Source: Raffaelea ambrosiae
Lineage: Eukaryota > Ascomycota > Sordariomycetes > Ophiostomatales > Ophiostomataceae
Length of the DNA: 64,000 bases
Direction of reading: 5' to 3'
Assembly: GCA_002778195.1 (NCBI GenBank)
Contig: PCDI01000003.1
Location: forward strand, 186,001-250,000
The notes under the pieces were generated by a model. It saw nothing but the letters and a program-made list of their open reading frames with translations. It ran no database searches and was not told where the DNA came from. This document shows, in pieces, positions 9,750 to 21,179 of this stretch (positions are counted from its first letter, which is position 1; each line of letters opens with the position of its first letter). The position numbers were made by a program, and so were the translations under genes.

Positions 9750-11533
9750 CTACACATCGTCTTGCTTCTTGGCCATGTCGATCGCGTCTACAACGGCGTC
9801 GCGGTCCTCGCACGACACACCCATAATCGTGGCCAGCTTGGGCACCTCGGTGTGCGTCTCGCCGTCGAGCAGCTCGTCCACCTCCTCCAGCGTCAGGCCG
9901 CGCGTCTCCACCCAGTACAGCACGATCACGGCCAGCTCCACCACGTCCCACGTCGCGTTGATCATGTACGTCTTCCAGCCGATCTTGTCGAGGGCAAAGG
10001 GGAACGCAAAGGTGACCATGAGGCCGGTGCCGTTGGTCAGGAACGTGTAGACGCCCATGCCGGCGCTGCGGATGGAGTAGTTGAGCACCTCGGGCGGGTA
10101 CAGCACGGTCAGCGGCGTCCAGCCGAAGCTGTAGGCGCCCTGGAACAAGAAGATCATGGCGACGGTGGCGTAGATGCCCGACTTGTTGGACGAGTCGCCG
10201 TAGACCTTGTTGAGGGCGCCGACGAGGAAGAGGAAGACCATGGCGAGGCCGGTGGAGAGGGCGCCGAGCTTCTTGCGGCCCAGCCGGTCGGCAAAGGCGG
10301 TGCCGATGATGGCGATGACGAGGCACCAGGCGTTGAGGATGATGTTGACCTCGAGCTGCGTGGTCGAGTCGGTCACGCCGGCCTGGTCGAGCATGGAGCC
10401 AAAGTAGTAGGAGACAATGTTGTTGCCCGACAGCATGCAGAACACGGCGACGGAGCTGGCCAGGTAGACGCGCTTGCGCGTGGCGGCGCTGCTGCAGAAC
10501 TGCGTCACAAACGACGGCTTCTCCATGTTGGCCTCGTAGGCCAGCACGTCGACGATCTGGCGCAGCTGCACCTGCACCACGGGGTCGTCGACGTTGCCGT
10601 TGGCATACGTCTTGGACAGGGCCTCCACCGCCTCCTGCTCGCGGCCCTGGTCGGCTAGCCAGCGCGGACTCTCGGGCGTGAACGGCAGCAGGCCAATGCA
10701 GATGAGGCTGAAGAGGCCCTGCAGCGCCGACGGCAGCCGCCAGGCCCACGTCGAGTCCATCATGGCCGTGCCGTAGGTGACGCCGGCCGCGATCAGGCCA
10801 CCGACATACCAAAAGTCGAACTGCACAAGAAGAGAAGAGCCTCGTTAGCAGGGCCAGCCTCAATCGAAGAGCACGTCGCCGTCCCACGCCGTCCCACACA
10901 AAAAAGGCCACTCACAAACAAGCCGAGACCCCACACGCGATGCTGGACGGGCAGCGTCTCCGCCAGGTACACCGGGCCGGCCACGGACGAGGCGCCGGTG
11001 CCGAAGCCGATGATGATGCGCGAGGCGACAAACATGCCAATGTTCTGCGAGGCGGTCTGGATGACGACGCCGATCAGGGTGAGCACGGCGCCGAAGAAGA
11101 GGGCCCATTTGCGGCCAATGATATCGGGCACCTTGGCGTAGACCAAGCCGGAGAGGGTGCTGCCGATCCAGACAGAGGCCGTGTTGAGGGACAGCGTGGC
11201 CGTGGTGAGCTCAAAGTAGTCGGTGTAGGACGGCAGGATGTTGAGGCCGTTCATCATCGAGCCATCGAAGCCCAGTGTCTATGGCGTGTTAGGAGTAAAG
11301 CGTCGAGCAAAACGCCAGAAAAGGCGAAAGAAAAAAGCCAGAAAAAACAACAGACACAACCAAAACAACAGACACAACCAAAACAACCAAAACAACCAAA
11401 AACAACACGATCAAAATGGCAATGGACCACGTACCGTAGACGTCACACATGATGAGGCCACCAGCAGGGTAATGGCCAGGCCAGACTTGCCGGGGACCCA
11501 ACTGGGCAGATCAAAGGGCATGGGAGACTTCAT
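9750..11533 (-). CDS. MFS sugar transporter
   Basis: Three exons (11533-11435, 11278-10916, 10820-9750) join in frame to 510 aa with 12 predicted membrane spans. Sugar-porter signatures are present: GFDGSMMNGLN in TM1, IIGRKWALF after TM2, GPVYLAETLP, PESPRWLAD before the central loop, and DRLGRKKLGALSTG after TM8. The junctions VTST-TLGFDG and GLGLF-FDFWYVGG restore family consensus. The protein most resembles fungal lactose/hexose permease-type porters; substrate is inferred only as a mono- or disaccharide taken up by proton symport at the plasma membrane. Intron 1 (11279-11434, 156 nt) is unusually long for this window and carries an A/C-rich tandem repeat. Two near-adjacent Met codons (positions 1 and 5) are possible starts. 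Confidence 0.9.
11325..11415. repeat. A/C-rich tandem repeat inside an intron
   Basis: Repeats of ACAACCAAA / CAAAACAAC type words fill much of intron 1 of the sugar transporter (minus strand: G/T-rich). They explain the intron's length. No coding or regulatory role is visible. Confidence 0.6.
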
Positions 11534-13197
11534 GGTGCAGAAGGCTTCTCAAAACGAAGAGAAATCCAGACGAATTGCTCGGGGGCAAAAGCACACGGGT
11601 AGCGAGGACTGGACGACCGACTGCGGGACCGACTGGGGAGGCAAACGGGGGAAGCGAGTTCGAAAAAAAGCAGAACCTCCATGCCAAGGGGAGGACTGCA
11701 TCGAGGCACGGCAGCTTCTTTAATGGAAAATGGGAAAAGATAAGAGGCCAAGATGGATGTCACCCGCGCATGAACACACATCCACCAGCCGCCGCCTCCC
11801 CCTAGTTGGGTCGCAAGAGGGTCTGCGAGTACTAAAATAAAAGGCTCCGCATCCACCCAGACATGGTGCTGTTGTAGAAATGGAGTCCTTCTCGCGATAA
11901 GCCCCCAGTTCGTCCTGTTTAATCCCCACGCACGGCCAGACCGGGGCTGCTGCAGCCACATCCTGCAGGGCTGCGACTCTGCCGCGTGCTGTAGCACGAC
12001 TCCTGGCACGACGGATGCGATGAGACGGCCGGACATCATGCTATGGTATCGTTGTCGCTGCTCGTCTGTCGTTGCGTCTCGCATCCACGAACGCCGCGAA
12101 GGATGCTGGCAAGATACAGACTTCCCGTCCTACCTGGCCAGGATCGCCGTCGCGGACACGCCATGCAGGCGGCCAGACACGGCATTTGCGCCGTTCTGGA
12201 TGCGGACGATAAGGGTTTCGCGACCTCGACCGTCTTCCACCCTGCTTTCCTTGGCCTTCCCTTCATCCAACTGGCCATACTAGCTAGTATTACACGATGG
12301 CCCCGACCCCAGGAGGCGTGTAGGAGCCTTTTCTATGGGACCTTTGCAGGCTGCTTGCAAATCAGAAAACCCCGTGCTCTGATGCGTCAGTCTAGCACCA
12401 TGCAAGCCAGGGATACACAGCAGGACGTCCTTCTGGGGAGGGGGGCGGTGCATCCGACACTGTTCGAATCGGATCCACCGACGGCACTTCTCTCGCAAAA
12501 AGTGGATGGCCGTGACTGTGATAAGCTTTCCCCACGTTGACAACTCGCACGGGAAGGGCGGCAGGCAAAATAGCACGGGACCCAGTAGCACACTAAATCT
12601 GGCCTTGGCAACGCGCTCCTCCACTCTGGCATCTCAGCAGCATCTTGGGCGCCGTCGACTGCCAGAAGAGATCTCTGCAATCCAGGAGTTCACGAGGACT
12701 TTTGCATATCCATTGCAATTTTTTTTCTTTTGACGTTCCACCTTTCCTTCTTATTCTTTGCCCTGTGCTATCATATTCACAGCGATCCCGCGACAAAAAA
12801 ATCCCACCAGAAGACGTAGCAAGATGCGTGAAGGGAAATGCCTCGTCCGGATAAGCCCACGCGGCTTTGCTCCTCGTTTTTTTTTCTTCCAAGAACTTGC
12901 CCGATAGTGTCCATCATAGCCTAGCAACGGAACTCGCCCCAGTCTCGGACGAGTCGCCGTGCTGTGGACCTCGCCTTGCGGCTTCTCCACGTCCAATCTC
13001 AAGCTAGCCATGCGGTCTTCGTGATAACGACAGCAGGACTAGTATGCATAGTCCCCTAGTACGAGTAGTATGCACGAAAGCAGCTAATCATGGCTAGATA
13101 AGGGGCACGGCATCACCGGCAACGTGGCCTGGCGGCGCATGGACTGAAACATTCTTAATTGTGGCCTTGTGGTCCTGGTAAGAAAACTGGCTCGCCG
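11534..13197. other. Long intergenic stretch, nothing recognised
   Basis: About 1.66 kb upstream of the sugar permease and downstream of the CorA-like gene. Open frames here are short, lack family motifs and overlap on both strands. It probably contains the permease promoter. Confidence 0.5.
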
Positions 13198-16100
13198 TCA
13201 CACTTCCCCGTTTTTTCGCTTCTTCTCTTCCATCTGCCTCTCCTGCTCCTTGGACCTCTTCTCGTGCTCCTTCACAGCCTGTTGCCGAAGGAACACCGAG
13301 CGCTGCTGACGGACCTCTGCGCGCAGCTGCCGCACGTGCAGCTCCACCCTGCGCGTCAAGCTCTTGCTGCTCCAGTCGTCTCGGACAGACAGCCAAAAGT
13401 AGTAGACGCGCGTCCATATGACCACGATGTTGTATACCAGCTTCCAGATGGACCACAACAAGGCGCGGACAATTTCGCTAAAGGCCACAAAGAAGACAAT
13501 GATGACCAGGGAGAAGGATATGGGGACTGGGACATGTTAGCGTATGCAAGAAAAAAAAAAAAAGNNNNNNNNNNNNNNNNNNNNNNNNNNNNNNNNNNNN
13601 NNNNNNNNNNNNNNNNNNNNNNNNNNNNNNNNNNNNNNNNNNNNNNNNNNNNNNNNNNNNNNNNNNNNNNNNNNNNNNNNNNNNNNNNNNNNNNNNNNNN
13701 NNNNNNNNNNNNNNNNNNNNNNNNNNNNNNNNNNNNNNNNNNNNNNNNNNNNNNNNNNNNNNNNNNNNNNNNNNAAAAAAAAAAAAAAAAAAAAAGAAAA
13801 AAAATAGAACGTCACGCAGGGCTTGCAGACGTACAAAGACAAGGGTGATCAGCGTAAACACCATAATGGCACGGCCCTGGCTCACGGTCTCTTCGGCCTG
13901 CTGGACACCGTACCAGGCCTGGACAACACCGGCCTGCTGCTGCTTGAGGCCGAGAAGGTCGTTGACCTGCGATCGTATGTCTGTCAGCGCGTGTTTTGCA
14001 GAGGGGGCAATGCACTGCCCCAACGTACGCTCTGGGCGGTGCTCTCGGCGGACGTCTTGAGCAGCTGCAGTTCCTGGATGCGATCGTCGACGTCCGCATT
14101 CAGCTCCGACGCGGACGCGATGAACCAGTTCTGGACGAGCTCGCGCTCGCGGATGTCCGACAGCTCCTCGCGCGTCAGCCTCTCGCGCAGCTTCTCTTTT
14201 CGGATCTCGCTGAAGAATGCCCGCATCTGGCTGGAATACGGACTTTCCGCGGTCATGCTGTCAAAGTAGGGCTTGGGCAGGCCCATGGGGCTGTTGGCAC
14301 CCGAGGACGGGACGCCCCGCTTGTCCTCGCCTGCGGGCGGCGACAGCAGCTTGTCCTCGACGGCCAGAAACGGGCTCAAGATGTCCTCGGCATGCTTGGT
14401 GAAGCGCTTGATGATCTCCTGCTGCTTGCGGTTGATGTGCAGCATAATGTCCAGCTCCTCGATGATGTCCTTGATCTCGCGCTGCACCTTGCCCTCGTGC
14501 TTGATGTCGAGCAGCGAGATCTGCACATCGTTGACGTTGATGGAACTCGGGATCGACCGGTACAGCTCCGACGCCATGTCGGTCCAATGCCAGACCCGTT
14601 CAAACGACGTGGTTTGTTTGTTGGTCTTGGGGGGGGGGGAACGAGCATGGGTTAGTGTTTGTGTGCATGTTCTGCCTGCCGCGATTCTTTTTTTTCTCTG
14701 TTGTCCCGCGTGTCGACTTACCACGTTGCCAATGGCTTCGGAGAAAATGTCCATCACTTGCGGAATGTTTTCCTATCGACGCGTTAGCAGCGGCCCAGGG
14801 GCCCTACGAAACGGGATGCCCACGCACACTGGTCTTGGTGCGATCAAAGAAGGTGTTGGAGCATTCGTCCAGGATGACCAGGGCAATGTCAAACGCGGAA
14901 CGGAACCGGTTGTTGCGCGCCGACTCCGACTTTAGCCGGTTGCGAATCGACCGGTGCACGCCCGAGTTGTCAATCTTGTTGACGCCATAGCGGCGGGGAA
15001 AGCTGGTGATGATGGTTTTCTCGTCCAGCACCCACATCCAGAGCTGGTCCACCATGACGACGCGCGACACCTTGCGGATGTCCTCGCGGCAGTGGTCGCA
15101 GGTGACGTGCTTGCCGGCCTTGCCCTCGTCGGGGAGCGCCGAGGCCATGCTGCCCGAGCGCTGGCTCTCGTAGGACGGCTCCACGTTCTTGCCGTTCTCC
15201 GCCGAGCCCCGTCCATACAGGCTGCCATGCCCGCCGTCCATGTGGCCGGGATCCGTGATGTCCTCTGTGTTCGGGGCCTCCGGCAGATGGATCGCCGGAG
15301 CCGGTCCTGCGCTTCGCGCCCTCGTGGAAAGACTTCGCAGCAGCGACGCTGTCTCTCGCTGTGCTGGCTTCTTGTCTTCTGCTTCGTACAAGGCGGGCTG
15401 CGGGCCGTTGCCGGCACCGTGCTCGGGACAGGACCACGAGTACACAATGTCCTCGTCCGGCTCGGGGGGGCGCTCCTGGCGCGCACGCCAAAGACTCTTG
15501 GGTTTCGTCGCCCTCTGGCTCTCCGTGTCTTGTGTCTTCCTCTTCCAGGGAAGGAGACGGTGTGTGTTTTTGGGGTTCGCCCGGGTGCCGCGGTACACCA
15601 CCTGGTCGCGATCGCGCGTGCGCGTGGAGCGCAGCGTCCAGAAATGCGACTGGTCCAGGGTGCGGCGCGGGTGGAGAGGGGCCGTTCCAAACAGATACGT
15701 GCTGATCATGCGCTGGTCCCGGTAGGTGGACATGCTCTCGTACAGCCGGGCCGCATCGAGCAGGAACTGGGCCAGGGGGCTGTCCACGATCACGCGCCCG
15801 TACTTGTTGATGCGGAACAGGGGGTGTCTCTTCTTGCCCAGCATCCCCAGGGTGGCATGCTCGAGCGACAAGGGAGCGTGGTAGCCCGCCTGCTTGACGT
15901 TCTGCACGACGAAGTTCGGCAGCGCCGTGGCCCGGTCCAGGACAACAATGCTGCCCGGGTGGTGGCCGGCTTCCGACCGGAGGCCTTGGCGTTCCCGCTT
16001 CCGCAGATCCGATTCTGTCTCCTTGGCCCTTTTCTGCTTCTCACGGTGCGCTTCCGCTTCTTCGTCGATCATGTGGGCAATGGCTTCCCGTTTCCTGTCG

Positions 16101-17668
16101 GTTTCCCAGTGAAGATAGGGCATCTTGGGGGGAGAGGGGGGACGCGTTAGCAGCGCATGCCTTTTGCACAGAGAACGCAAGCACGGGGCCGCCCGGACTC
16201 ACGAAAAGAACCATGTTCTTCGGCACGTCCTCGGCCGTGTCGTTTCCTATGCACGTCAGTCTTGTGGGGGCACGGGATCGGGACGAGCAACGCCAGCGGT
16301 GGCGGACATACGGGCCGAGACCCTCTCGCAGATGGGCCTCAGGTGGCGGGCGTGCACGCGGTTGTCGCCCCCGACATGCTGCTGGCCACGCCAATACTGC
16401 GGCCGCAGGAGCATGGAGGCCACCGAGCTGCTCGACATGCCATAGGGCGAGTCCAAGTCGGGTCTTTCGCGGTCGTAGTACTGTCCTATGATTTCCTGTC
16501 GCGGGGCGTGTCAGCTCTCGCGCTTCTGTTCTAGCAAAGTCGCCAGCAAAGGCCTACTTCGATCCACTGTGACCATGTTAGCAAAAAAACTCGGCCCACG
16601 TCCCACGTGGGATCCCCGGTCGTTACGCACATGCATGTTGTTGGCCGGGACGTGAAGATAGCGGACTTCGTTCTCGTCCCGGTCTTTCTTGAGTATGCGG
16701 TCATCGTTCAGGATGTACTTGAGGGCCACGCGTTGATCCGGAAATCTCTCCTTGATTTTGTCGTTGACCTCATGGCCCAGGTTGTGCGGCTGGAGTCCCG
16801 AACCCGGCTCGGACTTGAAAGCAATAATGTAGGCATTGACATCTTTCTCCAGGTCGTATGCGGCAATTCCGTCATCGCCGGGCTGGCTTCCCGAGCTGCC
16901 GTCTTCGGCTGCACCGGCGTCGCCCCCGTCCGGCTCGTCGTTCTCAAGGCTATTGTTGTTCTCGTTGATAAACTTGACCAGGTCTTCCAGATCACGGTAG
17001 TGGGGATGCTGTGCTTGGCGCGGGGGGCAGAAATCGGCGGACAGCTTGGCCTCCTGCCGCCCGAGCCTGGCATCGCGTTCCTGGCGCCACCGCCTCACCT
17101 CCGCTATACCCGTTTGATAGGCGCGCTGGCTTTTCCATGCCATGTGGCTATTTTCCACATCTTCAACGAGGCTGGTGCTCTTAGCATCATCTGGGTCTGT
17201 GTTGAGCGAATCCAGTCTCGAAGGAGAGAAGAGTCCTCGGCTGGTTTTGGCCGGATGGCGATGTCTCGTCACAGCGCCCGACACAATCTTTGGCTTCTCC
17301 TTGCTGATCGCCTTCCGAACGACTTGAATCCGCTTGAGCTGGGCAGCTATCGAAACGGCCACCAGGTACTTGCGTTCCAGCAGCTTGCTGTCGGTGTCGT
17401 CCTGAAAAGTCCCCCACAGCTCTTCATCCAGGAAGAAGTCCTTTCTCTGGCTCATCTTGATGCAGCCCATGTAGTGCGTCAGGTGGTCTTTGACACTCTT
17501 GCCATCGTGTGGGAGCGTGGTGAGACATGTTGGCTGCTCCACGACATAGTCGCTGTAGTAGAAGTTGGAAGGAGCCGAGTAGAGTTGGGGGTCCGATGCC
17601 GCCGAATCCCGTCGAAAGCCAAATGCAGACAACTTGTGACGGTCTAGTTGCAGAGGTGCTGGAGTCAT
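13198..17668 (-). CDS. CorA-like Mg2+ transporter domain protein (interrupted by assembly gap)
   Basis: Exons on the minus strand: 17668-16631, 16566-16558 (only 9 nt), 16495-16312, 16246-16203, 16123-14828, 14772-14722, 14625-14029, 13966-13835, one hidden in the N block, and 13526-13198. The visible exons before the gap encode 1117 aa and the last exon 109 aa. This is the large fungal CorA-like family: a long hydrophilic N-terminal half (NNMH-WIE-EIIGQYY, RPQYWRGQQH, MPYLHWETDRKRE), then MVDQLWMWVLDEKTIITSFPRRYG, a coiled-coil region, and the helix ending AEETVSQGRAIMVFTLITLVF that leads into TM1. The pore motif GMN and the start of TM2 must lie in the gap. The last exon gives hydrophobic VIIVFFVAFSEI and a charged tail. 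True Mg2+ transport is not proven for these long fungal members. Confidence 0.85.
13565..13774. other. Assembly gap (210 Ns) flanked by poly-A
   Basis: A run of Ns lies between two A-rich homopolymer tracts within the CorA-like gene. It hides part of an intron and the exon that should encode the GMN pore motif. The true length is unknown. Confidence 0.95.
16558..16566 (-). other. 9-nt microexon (Trp-Ile-Glu) in the CorA-like gene
   Basis: Nine bases encoding W-I-E sit between an acceptor CAG (16567-16569) and a donor GTAGGC (ending at 16557). Including them restores the family pattern NNM-x-W-x-E before IIGQYY; skipping them keeps the frame but loses the conserved Trp and Glu. Confidence 0.6.
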
Positions 17669-18744
17669 GGTGCCGCTCGAACAAGATGAATGGCAAGATG
17701 ATGAGCGAGGTTCTTTGGCAGCCCAAGGCTCGGAGGAAGAGGCGAAGCAAGCACTCTTAAGTAGAAGACAACGGGGGCCGTTTGTTTTCCTCCCCGTCTG
17801 CAGAGCCTGATGGGGTGTATTTCCACGTACATAGTATGAGCACTTCCTGCCTCAGAGCCAACAAGCAGAACTCGGGAAATCACAGACACAGCTTGCAGGA
17901 CTGTGTGTGGTGCATACAGGCTAGCCATTGGACGTGCAGGGGTTTCTTGCGAGCTCCATGCCGTCTAGAGTGGCCCAAGCGGAACCCGCTCCTACTGTGA
18001 CCACCGTGCAGTTCGTGATGCAGCGGGGCTGGGTTTCGCAAGCTGCAGCTTATTACATCACGGCCCGTTCTGGCGACCAATTGTGTCCGCATGCAGCAAA
18101 CGGGCGTTTTACGGCGCAGATAATGCTGTCTGTTGGAGGACAAGGGGGGGGGAGGGTCATTTGTATTTTCGAATAATCCTTGCAACCCGCGCCGGAAATG
18201 GAATAGTATGCACACCTGGCCAACGACCAGTCACACACTACGGTCGGAGGACAAGGCTGGGAGTCTGTAAAGTGCCAGCCTAAGATCCGCCGCAAGAAGA
18301 ATGGTGCAGGAACCCTGGTGCTTGTATCGTAGACAATGGCAGCCATAGGAAATGTTGCTTGGCTGTAAATCTAAATATACCCGAGTCTTTCCGCTAGAGA
18401 TGGCGCACACGATCAGACTGAGTGGTTTTTGGGGGGGGAACCGGGGGGTTCCTTCGTTTGCTGCTGATGTAACTGTAGACTATCACAGTGCGATGGTGAA
18501 GTGCTGAAGGGCCTCCTCTAGCAAAGCCTGCGCAAGTCGTATTTTCTCCGTGGCCCAAAAAAGAAGCCGAAAGAGACCACGTTGGACCATGTATCTGTTT
18601 TGTCTACCGCCTTCTCGATAACCGAATAGCACACTGTTACCACCATTTCGGACTCGCGCACTTACCAAACGGGGCTCTTCTTCATGTAGGCATACGTTTT
18701 CATCTTCCGAGTTGGATTTTTAATGTTTCTTACTTCCTTCCAGC
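17669..18744. other. Intergenic, upstream of the CorA-like gene
   Basis: About 1.07 kb between two minus-strand genes. G-runs occur near 18146 and 18429, and a short repeated word GGAGGACAAGG appears at about 18135 and 18246. No gene is supported. Confidence 0.5.
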
Positions 18745-20282
18745 TCATGTGTTACCTCCTTCATTCACTCGCCCTATTTCAATCTCGTCACGGGACCTGC
18801 AAATGTTGTCGTACTTCTTTCCAAATATCCCTCCTGCGTCTCTGCTCCAGCCCTGCTTCTTCATCTTCACAGTCCAAAACTCCATGGCCATACGGTCCGT
18901 CGGCAGATCTGCCTGCAGACCGCCATCGTCTAGTTTCGCATCATTGTAGCAAATATCTGCCTGTTCCGGTCCCAGCTGAGACGCCAGCACGACCACAAGC
19001 ACCGCTACCATCCGCTCGCCGAAGCCAAAGTAGGCCGGGCACAAGTGTGGCCGTGCACCAAAGGGAATGTAGGCCTGGGACTGGGAGACGGACAGTTGTG
19101 AGTTGTCGAAGCGGGCCGGGCGGAAAAGATGGGTATCCGCGCCCCAGATGGCTGCATCACGGTGAAGACCTTCGACGTCGGAAGCGATGGTCTGATCGGA
19201 GCAGAGACTCTCGGCCCGGTAGATGCGCTTCGACGAGGGAAAGAGCCGCAGTCCTTCCTGGGAGTCAAAATGAAAGAAGCCAGCCAGTGTTAGTATGCTA
19301 AGAAATGTTTAAAGATCGTTTGTTCCCCCCCCCCTCCAAAAAAAAAAGAATGAAGAGACTTCTTATGGCACCGGTACCTTGGAAATCTGGAAAAGCTCTT
19401 TCTCAACAGGATCTCGAGTCCCCAGACAAGAACGTATCGCATCTCGGCGTCCGGGCTGCAGCACGTCTGGCAACACTTTGCTGCGGTGGCACGCTGCCAC
19501 AAACGTCAGCAAGACAACCCGCCAGAGCGTCTCGTATGCCGGTAGAAGCAGGGCCAAGGCCGCCTGAGGTGTCAGGTCGGGCTGTTGGCCACGCTGAAGA
19601 AGCCGGGCAAGGGCCGAGTTGAGGGCCGCAGACTGGGACACGATGCCATTCTTGGATCGCACCCACTGCTCGTTGATTTCGCTGCATACAGTAGTCACGT
19701 CCATGTCGTCCCCCTGCTCGTCACAATCGGTGGACGGTGGCACCGCAAGGAGAATCTGCAGCACCAGGCGAAAGCCGAGGCGGCGAGCGAGCGGTCCCAG
19801 ATTCAAACACTGATCCTGGGGCTGGGCCTTCTGAATGTCCCGCTGAAGGAGATCCTCGGCAGTGTCATACGCGTTCTGCCAGTGTGCCGGTGTGGCTGTG
19901 CGGTTGAGAAGGCGAGTGGCTTTTGCCAGAAACTCCTTATGGAAGGCGGGGTCTGTCGTCGTCAACGAGTTATGTATACCCATGGCGTGGACTAGACGCT
20001 TGTTGGGTCTGGCACGCAGAGCAAGGCGGCCGGCAAGAGTGCTGCCATCCCCGGTGAAAGAAAAGTCGACTATCTGCCGGGCTCGGAGGGCACGTTGGGA
20101 AACTCTATTGCGAGAGCCGATCAACGCGATGTGATTCATCATGAGGACGAGAAAGGTGACAGCAAGCAGGGCGACCTGGGCGGGCATACCACTCTATGGT
20201 TAGTTTTCCTGAGGAAAGCGTTTGTAGACAGATCGGTGCAGCTCACAATGAACACGATTGTCCGAAGCCACGAGGACGCCAT
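18745..20282 (-). CDS. Cytochrome P450
   Basis: Three exons (20282-20247, 20193-19378, 19257-18745) give 454 aa. Exon 1 is only 12 codons (MASSWLRTIVFI) and joins to SGMPAQVALLAVTFLVL, forming the N-terminal membrane anchor. The K-helix ExxR is EGLR at the start of exon 3, the PERF-like segment is FRPARFDN, and the heme loop is FGARPHLCPAYFGF with Cys near residue 355. The loop deviates from canonical FxxGxRxCxG at the last Gly (Ala here), and the I-helix reads LLLPAYETLWRVVL rather than AGxDT. Both features occur together in a fungal P450 subgroup, so this may be normal for the clade. At 454 aa it is slightly short. It would be an ER-bound monooxygenase; the substrate is unknown. It is divergent from the membrane protein gene to the right, so the two could share regulation. 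Confidence 0.83.
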
Positions 20283-21179
20283 ACCAAAAGGAACACTGGA
20301 GGGAGGTTCAGGCATGTTGTGTCTTCGGTGGGATAGGTATAAGACGGGTGCGTGTAGATGATATAGAAGGGAAGGTCGCTGGGATACGGTATATGTCTAA
20401 GGAAAGACGGGATCCTCGATCGGTTTGAAAGGCGAAAATTGAGTAGCAGAACACGGCAGTTTCTCCCAACAGAATATATGAGTTGCCCAGACGCGATGAC
20501 ACTTTTGTCTGTTCACTCTGCTTGAGGTGGAAGTGAAAACAGATATGCAAACGGACGCGGTGATTCAGCACGCCGTTGGGCTGGACGGCAGAGGTATCAC
20601 AGAGGACCCGAGAGTATGACAGAGGCCCCGAGACAGCCGCATCTCCAAAAGTGTTTTGTTTTGTTTGGCAGCAATTGCACCCCCTTCCCCCCGGTAGGCC
20701 TCAGTGGGTTCGAGAGGCCCTCCCAACCTGCTAATGTCGACAACTGAGAATGGTACGAGGTGCATGGAATTCCAGCCACAAGCCACCACTAGGTGCAGAC
20801 AATAAACCCCTGTATGGAGAAAAAACACAGACATTAGAGCCATTCGACCAGCATATTAACAAATTTCAAGCCTCGTAGTAAAACCGTTTCGAATGCCTAT
20901 TTGACAACTGTCAAACGAAATTGAACTTCAAGCTGAAGGCAACTAAGTAAAAGCTAGATTCCATACAAAAACAGTGAATCTAATAGATTCTTAAACCTCA
21001 CTTAGCATTGCATCCTTTGTAAGCTTGCCTTGCCCCGGTTTTCTGTCTCCACGCACGCAGCGGCGGAAAACTGGTCCGTGCTACCTTTAAGATTTAGGCA
21101 GCGCCCCCAAGCTTGGCCATCACCACGTACTCGCCGCAACCAATCGTACACACCCCGAAACATCGCGAAGCATCAAACC
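20283..21179. other. Divergent promoter region, P450 / membrane protein
   Basis: About 0.9 kb between two head-to-head genes. It is locally AT-rich around 20830-21010. No operator motif can be claimed by eye, and there is no convincing small ORF. Confidence 0.45.

Noticed and set aside
13555..13798. Long poly-A and N block read as a real repeat or transposon tail
   Set aside because: The A-runs lie on both sides of an N gap and belong to intron/assembly uncertainty within the CorA-like gene.
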